A stretch of DNA of 64,000 nt from Jeotgalicoccus marinus DSM 19772 (GCF_000425825.1 NZ_AUEE01000012.1:1-64000); one strand, 5' to 3'; positions 15,681 through 28,333 are shown, numbered from the stretch's first letter. Notes: generated from the letters alone by a model not told the origin. A program made the numbers and translations.

Positions 15681-16427
15681 TCACTCTCTCTCAATAATAT
15701 CTTCTGTCTGATTTAGTGCATCTACATATAATATGCGTTCAATATCACCATCTGTGATTTCGAACTGCCATTTTGGTCTCATCATCACCTGATTATTTTC
15801 TTCTAGTATGATGTAGTAACCCAGTTTTGCACTTTCTATTACTGCATTACCAGTAATATCTTCGTTCATATACAATTCTTCAATAATGACATTGGGATTT
15901 CTAACAGTTTGCCTAACAGAGAAGTCACTTGGCTCTATATTCTCTATATAACCTTGTGACATTGTCATTGGTTCTTCACTAAAGTATAACCGAGCAAGTT
16001 CGTTAGAGAAAATTGGATAATCCTCATACATTTGGTTGAAGACGACTGCGTCAGATTCACTCATTACTTCATCATAATGATACGCTTCGCCTTTGTAAAC
16101 CGAATTGTTTTTAAATTTTTCAAGTCCATCGCGTGTAAATGCCACATCTTCATCTACTGGTACAGTGGTTTGATTATTTGTCGAATCATCTGCTGAATTA
16201 GCGGCTTCAGTCTTAATATCCTCAGGTTCCCCGACAATCATTTGCATCTCTCTACTCTCATAATCTTCGAGTACGGATGTATCTATATTCGTTTTCGATA
16301 AAACATCTGACTGCTCTGATAGACGGCTGACTTCTTCATTTGATTCATTATATATCATATAGATTAAAACGAGGTTGATGACGATAAAGGCGGCTAGGAA
16401 AATAGATTTTGTTAATTTCCAATCCAT
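15681..16427 (-). CDS. walI: WalI (YycI) regulator of WalK
   Basis: 248 residues: one N-terminal membrane segment (about residues 8-25, FLAAFIVINLVLIYMIY) then an extracellular domain of the YycI family, ending in beta structure (YYIILEENNQVMMRPKWQFEIT). Together with WalH it contacts the membrane segments of the WalK kinase and modulates its activity. It overlaps walH by one base (TAATG type) and is followed closely by walJ, so all are one transcript. Rich in acidic and Asn/Ser residues in the linker (about 45-75). Confidence 0.93.
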   Translation of the reverse strand: MDWKLTKSIFLAAFIVINLVLIYMIYNESNEEVSRLSEQSDVLSKTNIDTSVLEDYESREMQMIVGEPEDIKTEAANSADDSTNNQTTVPVDEDVAFTRDGLEKFKNNSVYKGEAYHYDEVMSESDAVVFNQMYEDYPIFSNELARLYFSEEPMTMSQGYIENIEPSDFSVRQTVRNPNVIIEELYMNEDITGNAVIESAKLGYYIILEENNQVMMRPKWQFEITDGDIERILYVDALNQTEDIIERE

Positions 16428-17749
16428 TAGGATAAGCCTCCTTCATTAAATTTCATCCATGTACCATCGTATTTAACATACCACTGTGGTGTATAATCAA
16501 TAAATTCAAAATCAGTATCATCGTTTGCATAAGTCATATCATAACCTAGGACAATTTTGGAAACCTTTTGTAAATCTAAGTTGTCATCTAATGCAATTTG
16601 ATAACGGACGTTCTCTATATCGTATAGTTCAACTTCTCCACCATCTGAAACTTTAGCAGCCGTACGAATCAATGGTATGGAATATTCGTACACTGAATTA
16701 TTTCCGTATTTAACCGTAGTAGATGATGAGAGTGAATTACTAAAAATCACTCGTCCATGTAGGGTAAATCGATAGGTTGCTGAATTTTCTTCTGGATTAT
16801 ATTCAAATAAGAGATTATTTTGAGCTAAGCCGTTATGAGAGTTTAAGAAATAATATATATCTTGAATTGTTTTATGCTCGTTATCACTCGCAGTTGTCGC
16901 TTCGTTTAAGTTTGTATAGTTATACTCAAAGGTTTCTGGATTAAACGTTGCAATGCTATTCTCACTTTCATAAATCGAAGTCTCTCCTGAAGATGGACTT
17001 TCTACAGGTTGATCCATAAACATAACCCTGTTCATAACGTCCACATTGATCTGTGAAATCATAAATCTCTCTACATTTAAGCTACCAGTGGAAGAAGGTC
17101 CATATATCGCTGTCATGTTGTTTGACGTATTTTGATTGGTAATGATTGCAGTATAATCCTCAAAGTTTTCTTCATGGTCATCTACGAGACCTTGTAAGAA
17201 GTCTGCACTAATATCCGTTTCAACAACGGCAACTCTAGAGCGACTTTCGTCTAGTAAATTGAAAACAACATTTTCTTCTTTCATATCTACAACAATACGA
17301 TCAAAGGAGAATTCAGCTATCGTCTCATCATGATTTAAACCCAGCATCTGAAATAGCGACTTAGAGGGTACATCTGAAAAATAATCAATGATTAAAAACT
17401 CTTCTTTCTGTGTCTCTTCACCACGAACGCTCAGGTTATTAATAGAGTTATAGATGTTCATACTCGTCACATTGGAGCCATCTAAATGTTCTCTAACCCC
17501 AATTAAAGTCTCAGGTTCTGTGGTTCCTTTAACTTCATCACCACTAACCTTGACCATCTGATAAGTACTCATGACTTGTTCAAATGTAACACGTTCACCT
17601 TGACCAATATTTGTAGTGCCTTCAAGTGTTGTATCTATTTCTGAAAACTCTGGTTCGTAACTCCATACCCTGTAGGTCAAAACGACACTAGTTAAGACAA
17701 GTACAATGAGGAGGACTGATTTGAATATGCCTTTATACATCCCACTCAT
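16427..17749 (-). CDS. walH: WalH (YycH) regulator of WalK
   Basis: 440 residues with one N-terminal membrane segment (about residues 8-27, [21 protein letters not shown]) and a large extracellular YycH domain. It acts with WalI on WalK at the membrane. Its start lies 17 nt inside the end of walK, indicating coupling. Length is close to the Staphylococcus protein. Nothing unusual is visible. Confidence 0.93.
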   Translation of the reverse strand: MSGMYKGIFKSVLLIVLVLTSVVLTYRVWSYEPEFSEIDTTLEGTTNIGQGERVTFEQVMSTYQMVKVSGDEVKGTTEPETLIGVREHLDGSNVTSMNIYNSINNLSVRGEETQKEEFLIIDYFSDVPSKSLFQMLGLNHDETIAEFSFDRIVVDMKEENVVFNLLDESRSRVAVVETDISADFLQGLVDDHEENFEDYTAIITNQNTSNNMTAIYGPSSTGSLNVERFMISQINVDVMNRVMFMDQPVESPSSGETSIYESENSIATFNPETFEYNYTNLNEATTASDNEHKTIQDIYYFLNSHNGLAQNNLLFEYNPEENSATYRFTLHGRVIFSNSLSSSTTVKYGNNSVYEYSIPLIRTAAKVSDGGEVELYDIENVRYQIALDDNLDLQKVSKIVLGYDMTYANDDTDFEFIDYTPQWYVKYDGTWMKFNEGGLS

Positions 17750-19583
17750 CCTCCTCTATCACTTCACAAGGTAAGTTGATAAAGATTGTTGTCCCTTCAT
17801 TTTCTACACTGTTCGCCCAAATTTTACCGTTGTGTGCTTCAACAATTTCCTTAGTGATTGCGAGTCCAAGACCCGTACCACCCATTTTACGCGCACGTGC
17901 TTTATCGACACGGTAGAACCTATCAAAGATACGTTCTACTTTATTTGATGGGATACCTAGACCGTAGTCTTTAATACGTACAGTCATGCGATTATATAGG
18001 GTATTCTGTTTTAAATGAATGTCGACACGTTTCGGACTTCCATGCTGATACTTAATTGCATTGGAAAGGACGTTATCTAATACCTGACCCATCTTATCGA
18101 CAGCGATATCTGTAAATAACGGTGCGTCAGGGATGTGACGATTGAAAACAACTTCATCCTTATGTGTCATCTCAAAGCGGTCGATAATACGGTTAATGAA
18201 TAACTTGAAGTCGACGACTTCTGTTGATATTTCTTCTGCATCATTATCCATTCTTGAAAGCTGTAAGAGATCTTCAACCAAGCGACTCATTCGGTCAGTC
18301 TCTTCTCTCGTTACACTCAAGAATTTCGGTGCGATATTTTCATCCTGCCATGCACCTTCTTGTAACGCTTCTAAGTAACTGCTCATAGATGTCAGCGGGG
18401 TACGTAATTCGTGCGATACGTTCGCAACAAATTCACGACGTTCTGCATCGATTCTTTCTTGTTCTGTAACGTCATGCAATACAGCAATATAACCATTGAT
18501 AAATCCAGTATCTGTAACGATTGTAGAGAAGTTCACTCGAATCGTTGTAACGCCATCCGTTGTATCAATGAAGATCAGATGACTCTCGTTTGCTTCCTGA
18601 ATGATGTTCTCTAAGTTTAAGTCTTCACCCAGTTTAAGAATATCGAGCATATCATCGCCTTGGAGCTCATGCGGTGATTTATTTAGATTCAACATACCAA
18701 TGGCCATATCGTTAACGATTCTAATACGACCTTTTCTGTCGGTCGCAATGATGCCATCAGACATGTGTGTAATTACTGAATCGAGACGTTTCTTTTCACT
18801 TTCTGTATTCGCCTGGGCTTCTTGAACACGCTTAGAAAGGATGTTAAAACTACCTGCTAATTGTCCGATTTCATCATCACTATAAATTTGTACACGTGAT
18901 GTATAATCCCCTTCGGACATTAAGAGGGCTTGGTTTCTCATATCTATAATTGGCTTAGTGATGGTTCTCGCAACAAAAATACCGAGTATACTTGTAATGA
19001 CAAGAGAGAAGAATGTCGCAATAATAAAGGTATTATTGATTGCTTCTAACTGCTGATACACACTTTCCATATTTGATTCAACATAAATAACACCGACAAC
19101 TTGATCGTCGATGATAAGCGGTTGATTTAAAATCCAGACGCGTTGGTCGTCCTTGTCTACATTGACGAAAATCTCATCGTTAGCGATACCTGAATTCAGG
19201 GCATCTTGAGAGAGGTCATCACTTATTCTTGAGCCAACCATTGATTCATTAGAGATACGGCTTGTACCTACAAGCAGATTATCCGCATTGATATAACGAA
19301 TCTCTTCGATATCGGGTCTGTTCCCATAATCAGCTAAGAGCGTTTGAATCTGGCTAAACATTTCAGCCCGATCATCTCCAGTCTCTTCCGAGATTTCCTT
19401 GATTCTAGTATCGATAATCGATACTTGAGATTCTATGCTGTTTTTAAAGTTCCCAACCAAATCCCGCTCTAAGCTGTTAGTAAAATACAATCCTATAATT
19501 TGCATACCAATAATGATCAAGAGCATATAGATCATTACAAGTTTAAATTGTAAGGATTTTAGGTTTTTCAAAAACTGCCTCAT
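17733..19583 (-). CDS. walK: Sensor histidine kinase WalK
   Basis: 616 residues: membrane helix 1 (about 13-33), extracellular Cache-like domain (about 35-180), helix 2 (about 183-203), HAMP (about 204-256), PAS (about 260-370), HisKA with the phospho-accepting histidine in [16 protein letters not shown], then the HATPase_c domain with N-box, DYGLGIP and GGTGLGLAI. It is the essential kinase that controls autolysins and wall turnover through WalR. The length matches Staphylococcaceae WalK, including the extracellular domain missing in some streptococci. It lies directly behind walR in the operon. Confidence 0.97.
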   Translation of the reverse strand: MRQFLKNLKSLQFKLVMIYMLLIIIGMQIIGLYFTNSLERDLVGNFKNSIESQVSIIDTRIKEISEETGDDRAEMFSQIQTLLADYGNRPDIEEIRYINADNLLVGTSRISNESMVGSRISDDLSQDALNSGIANDEIFVNVDKDDQRVWILNQPLIIDDQVVGVIYVESNMESVYQQLEAINNTFIIATFFSLVITSILGIFVARTITKPIIDMRNQALLMSEGDYTSRVQIYSDDEIGQLAGSFNILSKRVQEAQANTESEKKRLDSVITHMSDGIIATDRKGRIRIVNDMAIGMLNLNKSPHELQGDDMLDILKLGEDLNLENIIQEANESHLIFIDTTDGVTTIRVNFSTIVTDTGFINGYIAVLHDVTEQERIDAERREFVANVSHELRTPLTSMSSYLEALQEGAWQDENIAPKFLSVTREETDRMSRLVEDLLQLSRMDNDAEEISTEVVDFKLFINRIIDRFEMTHKDEVVFNRHIPDAPLFTDIAVDKMGQVLDNVLSNAIKYQHGSPKRVDIHLKQNTLYNRMTVRIKDYGLGIPSNKVERIFDRFYRVDKARARKMGGTGLGLAITKEIVEAHNGKIWANSVENEGTTIFINLPCEVIEEDEWDV

Positions 19584-20285
19584 CTAGTCATCACCTTTTA
19601 TAAAGTAACCAACACCACGACGTGTCATAATGTACTCTGGGTGACTCGGGTCATCTTCTATTTTTTCGCGTAAGCGACGTACGGTAACATCGACTGTACG
19701 AACGTCACCGAAGTAATCATAACCCCATACAGTTTCAAGTAAGTGTTCACGTGTCATCACTTGTGCTTTATGTTTAGCTAAATACAAGAATAACTCAAAT
19801 TCACGGTGTGTTAGATCAATATCTTCACCGAACTTTTTAATCGCATAAGAATCGGGAATTACTGTAATATCTCGAATATAAATATTCTTGTCTTCTGGCA
19901 CTTCTTCCTTAGCAGTTGATACACTGTTTCTTCTCAAATTAACTTTCACTCTTGCAATGAGCTCTCGAGTAGAAAAGGGTTTTGTTACATAATCATCTGC
20001 ACCGAGTTCTAAACCAAGTACCTTATCGATTTCAGAATCTTTGGCAGTGAGCATAATAATCGGCATGTCATGCTTTTTACGTACCTCGCGGCAGATTTCC
20101 ATACCATCCATGCCTGGGAGCATAATATCTAAAAGTACTAAATCTGGGACTGTCTCCATAATTAATTCCAAAGCATCGTTACCGTCATAGGCTGAGTAGA
20201 CCTCGTAACCTTCTTTTTCTAAGTTAAATTCCAATATATCTGCAATCGGTTTTTCATCATCCACAACAACAATTTTCTTGACCAT
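19584..20285 (-). CDS. walR: Response regulator WalR
   Basis: 233 residues from the ATG at 20285, which has GGAGGGG upstream; the frame extends to 20351 but homologues begin like [20 protein letters not shown]. Receiver domain with acidic pocket DDE and phospho-acceptor Asp about residue 53 ([13 protein letters not shown]), Thr in MLTAKD, Lys in YVTKPFS; OmpR/PhoB winged helix C-terminal ([42 protein letters not shown]). First gene of the wal operon; it regulates peptidoglycan hydrolase genes in Firmicutes. A terminator of the upstream tRNA unit separates it from those genes. Confidence 0.97.
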   Translation of the reverse strand: MVKKIVVVDDEKPIADILEFNLEKEGYEVYSAYDGNDALELIMETVPDLVLLDIMLPGMDGMEICREVRKKHDMPIIMLTAKDSEIDKVLGLELGADDYVTKPFSTRELIARVKVNLRRNSVSTAKEEVPEDKNIYIRDITVIPDSYAIKKFGEDIDLTHREFELFLYLAKHKAQVMTREHLLETVWGYDYFGDVRTVDVTVRRLREKIEDDPSHPEYIMTRRGVGYFIKGDD

Positions 20286-20360
20286 TTTAATGCCCCTCCG
20301 TTTCGCGTACATAATAGTATACGTAAACTTATCCATCTTTAAATGTATCACTTTTCAAGC

Positions 20361-20396
20361 AAATAAAAAAGTCTGATAGCTTAATTGCTACAGACT
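20361..20396 (-). terminator. Terminator after the tRNA genes
   Basis: On the minus strand AGTCTG-TAGC pairs with GCTAT-CAGACT (20370-20380 with 20387-20396), followed by TTTTTTATTT. It separates the tRNA transcript from walR. Confidence 0.8.
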
Positions 20397-20404
20397 CTTA
20401 CAGA

Positions 20405-20477
20405 CGGTCCCGACGGGAATCGAACCCGCGATCTCCTGCGTGACAGGCAGGCATGTTAACCGCTACACCACGGGACC
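20405..20477 (-). tRNA. tRNA-Asp (GTC)
   Basis: Minus strand: 7-bp acceptor GGTCCCG/CGGGACC, D-arm GTGTAGCGGTTAAC, anticodon loop TGTCACG giving GTC, T-arm CGGGTTCGATTCCCG, discriminator G. No encoded CCA. Confidence 0.97.
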
Positions 20478-20511
20478 AACTTACTTATGCAGTTTTAATA
20501 AAAATTAAAAG

Positions 20512-20583
20512 TGACCCGTACGGGACTCGAACCCGTGTTACCGCCGTGAAAGGGCGGTGTCTTAACCGCTTGACCAACGGGCC
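20512..20583 (-). tRNA. tRNA-Glu (TTC)
   Basis: Minus strand: acceptor GGCCCGT/ACGGGTC with a G-U pair, D-arm GGTCAAGCGGTTAAG, anticodon loop CTTTCAC giving TTC, T-arm CGGGTTCGAGTCCCG, discriminator A. It is 34 bp upstream of tRNA-Asp. The purA-tRNAGlu-tRNAAsp-walR order is the Staphylococcaceae one. Confidence 0.97.
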
Positions 20584-20751
20584 ATATTCTTAATAGATAA
20601 ATAACACAAAATATATTATACCATGAAGAGAAATTTGAATACAATAGTTTTTTGTAGTTTTAACTAGTGGAATTGATTAATTTCTTAATTGTGTCTTGTA
20701 GTTTTGATTTCGAAGCCGAGCTAACACCAGATCACGCCTTCATAACAACTA

Positions 20752-20784
20752 ATCAAAAAAACACCTCGATTAAAAATCGAGGTG
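20752..20784 (-). terminator. Terminator of purA
   Basis: CACCTCGATT (20762-20771) pairs with AATCGAGGTG (20775-20784). On the minus strand the stem is followed by TTTTTTT. It lies 17 bp after the purA stop. Confidence 0.85.
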
Positions 20785-20800
20785 CTTCATGATATATAAC

Positions 20801-22087
20801 TTATGCCCAGAAGTCTTTTAGTAAGTTTGTTTGGTTACGGTCTGGACCTACTGAGAAGATAGAGATAGATACACCACTTAGCTTCTCAATTTCACGCAAG
20901 TAGTTATAAGCATTCTCAGGTAGTTCGTCTAATGACTTCACGCCCGTAATGTCTTCTGACCAACCTGGCATTTCTTTGTAGATTGGTTTTGCACGTTTTA
21001 AGTCTTCTAATGTTGCTGGGTATTCTGTAATTTCAACACCATCGATTTCATAGGCTGTACAGATTTTAACCGTTTCTAATCCACTTAATACGTCGATCGA
21101 GTTAAGTGATAGGTCCGTAATACCACTCACACGGCGTGAGTGACGTAAAACAACTGAATCGAACCAACCAATACGACGTGGACGGCCTGTTGTTGTGCCG
21201 TACTCGCGTCCGATTTCACGGATGTGATCGCCGTCTTTATCAAATAGTTCTGTTGGGAATGGACCATCTCCAACACGTGATGTATAGGCTTTACACACAC
21301 CGACAACATTTTTCACGTTTGCTGTACCAACACCACAACCAACTGTCACATTACCTGCAACTGGGTTACTTGATGTAACGAATGGATAAGTACCATGATC
21401 TACATCTAACATGATACCTTGTGCACCTTCGAATAGTACATTTTCATTACCTTGGAAAGCATCATCTAGTAGCTTAGAAGTATCACATACATACGGTGCT
21501 AAACGTTCTGCAGCTGCTTTATATGGTTCGTAAATTTCTTCGTATGTGAAGCCATCGTGATCATATAAAGCTTTTAATGTATGATTTTTGATCTTAAGGT
21601 TTTCCGATAAACGACGCTCGAAAACTTCAGCATCTATTAAATCTGCCATGCGAATACCGATACGCTGAACTTTATCGACATAAGAAGGGCCAATTCCTCG
21701 TTTAGTTGTACCAATTTTATTATCTCCACGAGCTTCTTCTTCCAACTCATCCTGGAGTAGGTGATACGGTAAGATGACTTGTGCACGGTTCGAAATTCGT
21801 AAGTTATCTACACTCACACCACGTTCGATTAATCCATCAAGCTCTTTGATTAAAGAGATTGGATCGATAACAACCCCGTTACCGACGACTGCAAGCTTGT
21901 CTTCGTAGAAAATTCCTGATGGTACCAAGTGAAGTTTATATGTTTCTCCGCCAAATTGAATCGTATGACCTGCATTATTTCCGCCTGAGAAACGTGCAAT
22001 AACGTGTGCATCTTCAGATAGGAAATCTGTAATCTTTCCTTTACCTTCGTCTCCCCATTGTGTTCCAACAACTACTGTTCCAGACAT
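20801..22087 (-). CDS. purA: Adenylosuccinate synthetase
   Basis: 428 residues, the normal length. It joins IMP and aspartate using GTP to make adenylosuccinate, the first step from IMP to AMP, in the cytoplasm. Motifs: [11 protein letters not shown]-loop (about residues 9-18), [41 protein letters not shown], and [12 protein letters not shown]. Monocistronic, with its own promoter (22126-22154), inverted PurR-type boxes (22157-22201) and a terminator. Its product feeds the adenine nucleotides that lie downstream of guaB's competing branch, also in this window and also preceded by PurR-type boxes. Confidence 0.97.
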   Translation of the reverse strand: MSGTVVVGTQWGDEGKGKITDFLSEDAHVIARFSGGNNAGHTIQFGGETYKLHLVPSGIFYEDKLAVVGNGVVIDPISLIKELDGLIERGVSVDNLRISNRAQVILPYHLLQDELEEEARGDNKIGTTKRGIGPSYVDKVQRIGIRMADLIDAEVFERRLSENLKIKNHTLKALYDHDGFTYEEIYEPYKAAAERLAPYVCDTSKLLDDAFQGNENVLFEGAQGIMLDVDHGTYPFVTSSNPVAGNVTVGCGVGTANVKNVVGVCKAYTSRVGDGPFPTELFDKDGDHIREIGREYGTTTGRPRRIGWFDSVVLRHSRRVSGITDLSLNSIDVLSGLETVKICTAYEIDGVEITEYPATLEDLKRAKPIYKEMPGWSEDITGVKSLDELPENAYNYLREIEKLSGVSISIFSVGPDRNQTNLLKDFWA

Positions 22088-22125
22088 ATGATTGCCTCCA
22101 AATGATTGATTATTTACCGTTTATT

Positions 22126-22154
22126 ATTCTACCAATCTTCATACTAAAAATCAA
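22126..22154 (-). promoter_or_regulatory. purA promoter
   Basis: Minus strand TTGATT (22154-22149), 17-bp spacer, TAGAAT (22131-22126), 39 bp before the purA start. Close to the sigma-A consensus. Confidence 0.7.
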
Positions 22155-22155
22155 G

Positions 22156-22203
22156 AAAGTCCGAACGTTTTTCACAATGCTCATGAAAAACATTCGGACT
22201 TTT
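22156..22203 (-). promoter_or_regulatory. Inverted PurR-type boxes upstream of purA, also forming the dnaB terminator
   Basis: AAGTCCGAACGTT (22157-22169) faces AACATTCGGACTT (22189-22201), whose complement reads AAGTCCGAATGTT. Both carry the CCGAAC/T core of the PurR PurBox (AWWWCCGAACWWT). They sit directly upstream of the purA -35. The same inverted repeat forms an 18-bp stem with one mismatch and loop CAATGC right after the dnaB stop, followed by TTTCTTGATTTTT on the minus strand, so it probably also terminates dnaB transcription. The 19-bp gap between boxes is close to the 16-17 bp known in Bacillus. Confidence 0.6.
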
Positions 22204-23590
22204 AAGCTGGCGGTATATAATTATCGTCATAATCTCTTCGATCTTGATCGAAAAAGCTGCTATACGATTTGTTGAATATCAGTTTAACTGTCCCTGTAGG
22301 ACCGTTACGGTGCTTAGCTAATATAATTTCTATTTCATCTTGAACACTCTGAGCACCTTCTTCGTCATCCTCACCATCACCACGATTATAATAATCATCA
22401 CGGTATAAGAAGGCAACGATATCTGCATCTTGCTCAATTGAGCCTGACTCACGTAAGTCACTCATCATCGGTCTTTTATCCTGTCTTGCTTCAACACTAC
22501 GAGAGAGCTGACTCAGTGCAATGACAGGGCACTGCATTTCACGTGCTAAGCCTTTTAGCATACGTGAAATCTCTGAGACTTCCTGCTGACGGTTTTCACC
22601 TTGACGACTTCCCGAACCTTGAATGAGTTGGAGGTAGTCAATGATGACCATATCGAGGCCATGTTCTTGTTTGAGTCTTAAGCACTTCGCTCTAATCTCA
22701 TTGACACGTATACCCGCTGAATCATCGATGAAGATCTTAGAGTTCGCCAGTGTACCGATTGCCGTTGTGAAGTTATCCCAGTCCTGATGGTCGAGTGAGC
22801 CTTGACGGAGTTTCGTCGCGTCGATCATACCCTGACTCGATATCATCCTACTTACCAATTGATCCGCACCCATCTCGAGTGAAAATACAGCAACAGTGTA
22901 GCCTGCAGGTGCAGTCCCAACATGGCTCGCAATGTTTAAAGCGAAAGCCGTTTTACCCATAGAGGGGCGGGCTGCAAGTATAATCAAATCGTTACGACCA
23001 AAACCCGACGTCATGAAGTCTAAATCACGGAACCCTGTCGGGATACCCGTAATACCATTATCATTACCAGCTAGCGCTTCAATTTGTTCATAAACTTCAT
23101 GCACAACGTCTTTCATAGACTTAAAGCCGTCATTACGACGACCTTCAGAAACACCCATAATACGTGCTTCAGCTTCTGAAAGTAAGTCATTTATGTCGAC
23201 TTCATTTTGAAAACCATCATTCGCAATTTCATCTGCGACTGCAATCAATTTACGTCTAAGCGACTGTCTTGCAATAATATCTGCATAGAACTGCCAGTTA
23301 CGACTCGTCGGTGTGACATTTGCGAGTTCCGCTAAATAACGTGGGTTAACCGTGTTATTGAGTTCATCCATCGACCTTAACTTATCTGAAATCGTTACGA
23401 CATCGAGCTCAGCATTTTCTTCAGATAATAGCATCATCGCCCGGAAAATATGTTGATGCTCATGCCTAAAGAAATCTTCAGGTTCAAGGACTTCTGTCAC
23501 ATTTAAAAAGATAGATGAATCGATAAAGATTGCCCCGAGCACCGATTGTTCTGCATCATTATCGTGTGGCATGCGGCGATTCATTTCCAT
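22202..23590 (-). CDS. dnaB: Replicative DNA helicase
   Basis: 462 residues. Hexameric 5'-3' helicase of the replication fork (named dnaC in Bacillus). N-terminal DnaB domain (about 1-110, MPHDNDAEQSVLGAIFID), linker, and RecA-like C-terminal domain with Walker A ARPSMGKTAFALN (about 208-220), EMGADQLVSRM, Walker B LDMVIIDYLQLIQG, and RQQEVSEISRMLKGLA. The C-terminal part contains LRESGSIEQDADIVAFLYRD, as in the family. No intein is present. It follows rplI by 23 bp in the gdpP-rplI-dnaB cluster usual for staphylococci and bacilli. The stop codon overlaps the hairpin described upstream of purA. Confidence 0.97.
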   Translation of the reverse strand: MEMNRRMPHDNDAEQSVLGAIFIDSSIFLNVTEVLEPEDFFRHEHQHIFRAMMLLSEENAELDVVTISDKLRSMDELNNTVNPRYLAELANVTPTSRNWQFYADIIARQSLRRKLIAVADEIANDGFQNEVDINDLLSEAEARIMGVSEGRRNDGFKSMKDVVHEVYEQIEALAGNDNGITGIPTGFRDLDFMTSGFGRNDLIILAARPSMGKTAFALNIASHVGTAPAGYTVAVFSLEMGADQLVSRMISSQGMIDATKLRQGSLDHQDWDNFTTAIGTLANSKIFIDDSAGIRVNEIRAKCLRLKQEHGLDMVIIDYLQLIQGSGSRQGENRQQEVSEISRMLKGLAREMQCPVIALSQLSRSVEARQDKRPMMSDLRESGSIEQDADIVAFLYRDDYYNRGDGEDDEEGAQSVQDEIEIILAKHRNGPTGTVKLIFNKSYSSFFDQDRRDYDDNYIPPA

Positions 23591-23613
23591 TATCGATTCC
23601 TCCTAACTTAAAT

Positions 23614-24060
23614 TTACTGTTCAACAACGTGTACTTTTAACTCTGCTTCCACTTCACTATGAAGTTTGATATTCACTTTATGGTAGCCCAAACTCTTAAA
23701 CGGTTCTGGCATATCTAACTTACGCTTATCTAATTTTATGTCATGCTGACTTTGGTATGCTTCAATAACTTGCTTAGAACTAACGGATCCAAATAGACGA
23801 CCGTCTTCTCCAGCTTTAGTTTTGATTTCAACTTCTTTACCTTCAAGTTCAACTTTTAAATCTTTAGCTGCTTGAAGTTCATCAGCTTCTTGTTGACGAA
23901 CCTCTTCGTTATGCGCTTCTAATTTTTTTAAATTTGTTTGATTTGCTTCTTCTGCAAGTCCTTTTTTAAACAAGAAGTTATGTGCATAACCTGTTGCTAC
24001 TTCTTTTACTTCGCCTTTTTTCCCTTTGTTCTTAACATTTTGTAAAAATATTACCTTCAT
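23614..24060 (-). CDS. rplI: Large ribosomal subunit protein bL9
   Basis: 148 residues, typical length. N-terminal rRNA-binding domain [20 protein letters not shown] followed by [10 protein letters not shown], a long connecting helix (about 40-75) rich in Glu and Lys, and a C-terminal domain. It binds 23S rRNA domain V near the L1 stalk and helps keep frame. Its start overlaps the gdpP stop by 4 nt (ATGA type), so translation is probably coupled. Confidence 0.97.
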   Translation of the reverse strand: MKVIFLQNVKNKGKKGEVKEVATGYAHNFLFKKGLAEEANQTNLKKLEAHNEEVRQQEADELQAAKDLKVELEGKEVEIKTKAGEDGRLFGSVSSKQVIEAYQSQHDIKLDKRKLDMPEPFKSLGYHKVNIKLHSEVEAELKVHVVEQ

Positions 24061-26033
24061 TCTGTGTCACTCCTATTATTAATAAAAGTATCAATGACTT
24101 CTTTTAATTCATTATACGCTTCATCCATAGTTTTGCCTTCTATACGGGTTGCAGCATTCGTTAAGTGTCCGCCGCCGTTCATTTCTTCCATGATGATTTG
24201 GACATTGACCTGGCCTAGAGAACGCGCTGAAACACCAATCGTTTCATCTTCTCTAATCGCCATAACAAATGATGCCTGAACACCTTCAATTTGTAGTAGT
24301 TGGTCTGCAGCCTGAGCTACTGTCACTGGATGATATGTCATCGTATCATCTGCCTTAACGATTGCGATACCCTTGTCGCTTATTTCGGCTGACTTAATTA
24401 AGTCACTGCGGGCAATAAACGTATCAATATCATCTTTTAAGAAGGTTTGTGCAAGTACAGGATCCGCACCGTTACTACGCAAGTAACTTGCCGCATCAAA
24501 GGTACGTGACCCCGTACGTAGTGTATAGTTTCTCGTATCAACAATAATACCAGTCAACATAATCGTTGCCTCAATACGAGAGAGTTTCTTCTGTTTATTT
24601 TGATATTCTAATAACTCTGCAACAAGCTCACTCGCACTAGAAGCATAAGGCTCCATGTAGACGAGTAGGGGACTTGATATCATATCATCTGCACGTCTGT
24701 GGTGGTCGATAACCACTTTTCTCGTCGCTTTATTAAGAATATCTTCATCAAGCACCATGGACGGACGGTGTGTATCAACGATAACAACCGTTGTTTTCGG
24801 TGACATCATATCCCATGCATGTTCGCTATTTATAAAGATATTATATAAGTCTTCTTTAGCTTCGACTTCTTTCATCAAGCGGGATAAAGTATCATCGATA
24901 TCCTCATCATTTAAGATGATATTTGCTTTAATTCCATTGGAAGAGGCAATCTTTGCAACTCCAATTGAAGAACCAATTGAGTCAACGTCAGGGTTCTTGT
25001 GCCCCATAATTATGACATTGTCACCCTCTAAGAGGATATCTCTTAAAGCATGAGCCATTACGCGTGCTTTAACACGTGTACGTTTTTCCATTGGATCTGT
25101 CTTACCACCATAGAATCTAGCACTTCCATTGATGGTTTTAATAGCAACTTGGTCGCCACCGCGCCCGAGTGCTAAATCTAGTGAAGATTGTGCCAGTTCG
25201 CCAACTTCAATATAGTCACTTGAACCTTCACCAATACCGATACTTAAAGTAATTTGAGCACCATGTGCATCTGAGCTCTCACGTACCTGGTCAAGTAAAA
25301 CAAATTTAGTCTCTTCAATTTTAGATAGACTTTTAGCTGACATCACCATAATAAATCGGTCATTAGAAAAACGTCTTAAATAGACATGATTTTCTGTTGC
25401 CCAATCATTAATGATGTTAGTCAGACTATTGTTTAAATCACTCTTAAGAGCCTCTGTCATGTTCTGAGTCATGTCATCATAATTATCGAGGAATAAAATT
25501 CCGATGACAGGATCCTTATCTTCTAAGGCAACTTCCATATTTTTCTCATCTGTAATATCAAGGAGTAGAAGTGAATTATGTTCATCATAATAGTGAACCT
25601 GATAATTCCTATCTCCATATGATGCATCAATAGACTGTATGTTATTCGCTTTTAAGGTTGTCATGATATTCGGGAAGACTCTGTTGATTGGTTCATGGTG
25701 ATAATCTTCAGGAATCTGCTCACACATATAGTGGTTCATCCATGCGATTTCCTCATCGTCATTTAACATGATAACGCCAAGTGGTAGATTATCTACAACA
25801 TATTTTCTTGCACCGGCCATATCTTTAGAAAGCTCTATTAAGCGATTCTCACTTAAGACGAGCCAACGGTGTAAATAAATATAAACCAAGATTAATATCA
25901 CAATACTAACCAAGATAGCGATAATTCCAAATACCGTATAGTTCAGCACCATAGCAATGCTAAGTATTCCAATATGAAATGCCAATACGATAAAAGGTAT
26001 GAGCATCAATTTTTTATCTAATACTCGAAACAT
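24057..26033 (-). CDS. gdpP: Cyclic-di-AMP phosphodiesterase GdpP
   Basis: 658 residues. Two N-terminal membrane helices (about 11-55), a PAS-like domain (about 75-155), a degenerate GGDEF domain (about 170-300), then DHH ([16 protein letters not shown] about 340; [20 protein letters not shown] about 445) and DHHA1 with [12 protein letters not shown] near the C-terminus. It hydrolyses c-di-AMP to pApA, so it influences cell-wall stress, potassium balance and beta-lactam tolerance. All DHH metal-ligand motifs appear intact. It is preceded 2 bp away by the DUF2232 gene and overlaps rplI. Confidence 0.96.
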   Translation of the reverse strand: MFRVLDKKLMLIPFIVLAFHIGILSIAMVLNYTVFGIIAILVSIVILILVYIYLHRWLVLSENRLIELSKDMAGARKYVVDNLPLGVIMLNDDEEIAWMNHYMCEQIPEDYHHEPINRVFPNIMTTLKANNIQSIDASYGDRNYQVHYYDEHNSLLLLDITDEKNMEVALEDKDPVIGILFLDNYDDMTQNMTEALKSDLNNSLTNIINDWATENHVYLRRFSNDRFIMVMSAKSLSKIEETKFVLLDQVRESSDAHGAQITLSIGIGEGSSDYIEVGELAQSSLDLALGRGGDQVAIKTINGSARFYGGKTDPMEKRTRVKARVMAHALRDILLEGDNVIIMGHKNPDVDSIGSSIGVAKIASSNGIKANIILNDEDIDDTLSRLMKEVEAKEDLYNIFINSEHAWDMMSPKTTVVIVDTHRPSMVLDEDILNKATRKVVIDHHRRADDMISSPLLVYMEPYASSASELVAELLEYQNKQKKLSRIEATIMLTGIIVDTRNYTLRTGSRTFDAASYLRSNGADPVLAQTFLKDDIDTFIARSDLIKSAEISDKGIAIVKADDTMTYHPVTVAQAADQLLQIEGVQASFVMAIREDETIGVSARSLGQVNVQIIMEEMNGGGHLTNAATRIEGKTMDEAYNELKEVIDTFINNRSDTE

Positions 26034-26035
26034 TG

Positions 26036-26956
26036 CTACTTCCTCCTCAATTCCATAATCAACCTGATTCTAAATATCATTTCGAAAAGACCAATAAGAA
26101 TTGTAAGTGGTCTAAAGATGGCAAGCGGAATCAAAATGATAATAGATAATACCTTATTTACCTTCTTGTTAATCATAAAATAATAAGCAAATGCAAGTCC
26201 ATGAATGAAAATTGCTGATTCAACGATGATTGAGACATTACTATATAGTGATATTGTACTTTCTTCCCAGTTACCACTAAAGAGTGTAATTAAAAAGATA
26301 ATCATGTATACATAAAGTAACATGCGTGGCATCATCCACTTATCAAAGCTTCTATAGTGCCACATTTTTGTCGTATCGTTTGGCAATATCCTAACGATAA
26401 GAATGACGTAAACTGCCAAGAAAAAGCTCCCTATGATGAGGAAGGCTGGTAGATTTTGAAAATATAAATCTAATGACTGCAAGATTGTCTCTGGATCTAG
26501 TGCTTCTGGTGTCAGTGCGCTAACTGAATTTAATTGTTCTTTATACCAGTCCCTAAATGTTGAATATATTTCCGACAAAGGTCTCAAGAAGCCCATCATT
26601 TGCATGATTAAAACCATGGCCATCACACTTAGGCCAAGTGCAAATGTCGTATAAAATATCGTGATTTCTTGAGACAATTTTTTCTTAAGTGTGTAATCTA
26701 ACAGACTACTTATGATGTATAGAATGATGAAACATGCCGCTGCAAGCGGTGATAAAAAGAGCAAGGCTGGAACTAGGAAACTGAAGAATAGAATCCAGTA
26801 ATTCGTTGCCGATTGCTGTTTAATTTTTATAAGTAAGTATACCGCGAATGGCATCACAACAGCACCAAATACCAAGGTGATCTCTGTGAGCATTATATAA
26901 ACTGTAACAGCGAGCAGTGTAAGGGCTAAGGTACCCGTAGATATTTTGTTATTCAA
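26036..26956 (-). CDS. DUF2232 polytopic membrane protein (YybS-like)
   Basis: 306 residues with about eight hydrophobic segments, beginning ISTGTLALTLLAVTVYIMLT and ending in a basic tail RLIMELRRK. Length, topology and position directly upstream of gdpP-rplI-dnaB match the YybS/DUF2232 family of Bacillus and Staphylococcus. The molecular function is not known to me; a membrane partner or transporter role has been suggested for similar proteins. It follows the serS terminator and starts this operon. Confidence 0.85.
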   Translation of the reverse strand: MNNKISTGTLALTLLAVTVYIMLTEITLVFGAVVMPFAVYLLIKIKQQSATNYWILFFSFLVPALLFLSPLAAACFIILYIISSLLDYTLKKKLSQEITIFYTTFALGLSVMAMVLIMQMMGFLRPLSEIYSTFRDWYKEQLNSVSALTPEALDPETILQSLDLYFQNLPAFLIIGSFFLAVYVILIVRILPNDTTKMWHYRSFDKWMMPRMLLYVYMIIFLITLFSGNWEESTISLYSNVSIIVESAIFIHGLAFAYYFMINKKVNKVLSIIILIPLAIFRPLTILIGLFEMIFRIRLIMELRRK

Positions 26957-26974
26957 TGTTACACTCCTCTTTTA

Positions 26975-27010
26975 AAAATAAATGCTCCTATTAATTGCGA
27001 ATAGGAGCAT
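26975..27010 (-). terminator. Terminator of serS
   Basis: ATGCTCCTATT (26982-26992) pairs with AATAGGAGCAT (27000-27010). On the minus strand it is followed by TTATTTTTAAAA. It lies 13 bp beyond the serS stop. Confidence 0.85.
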
Positions 27011-27022
27011 CGAGTATTTATA

Positions 27023-28333
<1,311 letters not shown>

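Noticed and set aside
22156-22203. Purine riboswitch upstream of purA
   Set aside because: No three-way junction or conserved loop bases; it is a simple hairpin with PurBox-like arms.
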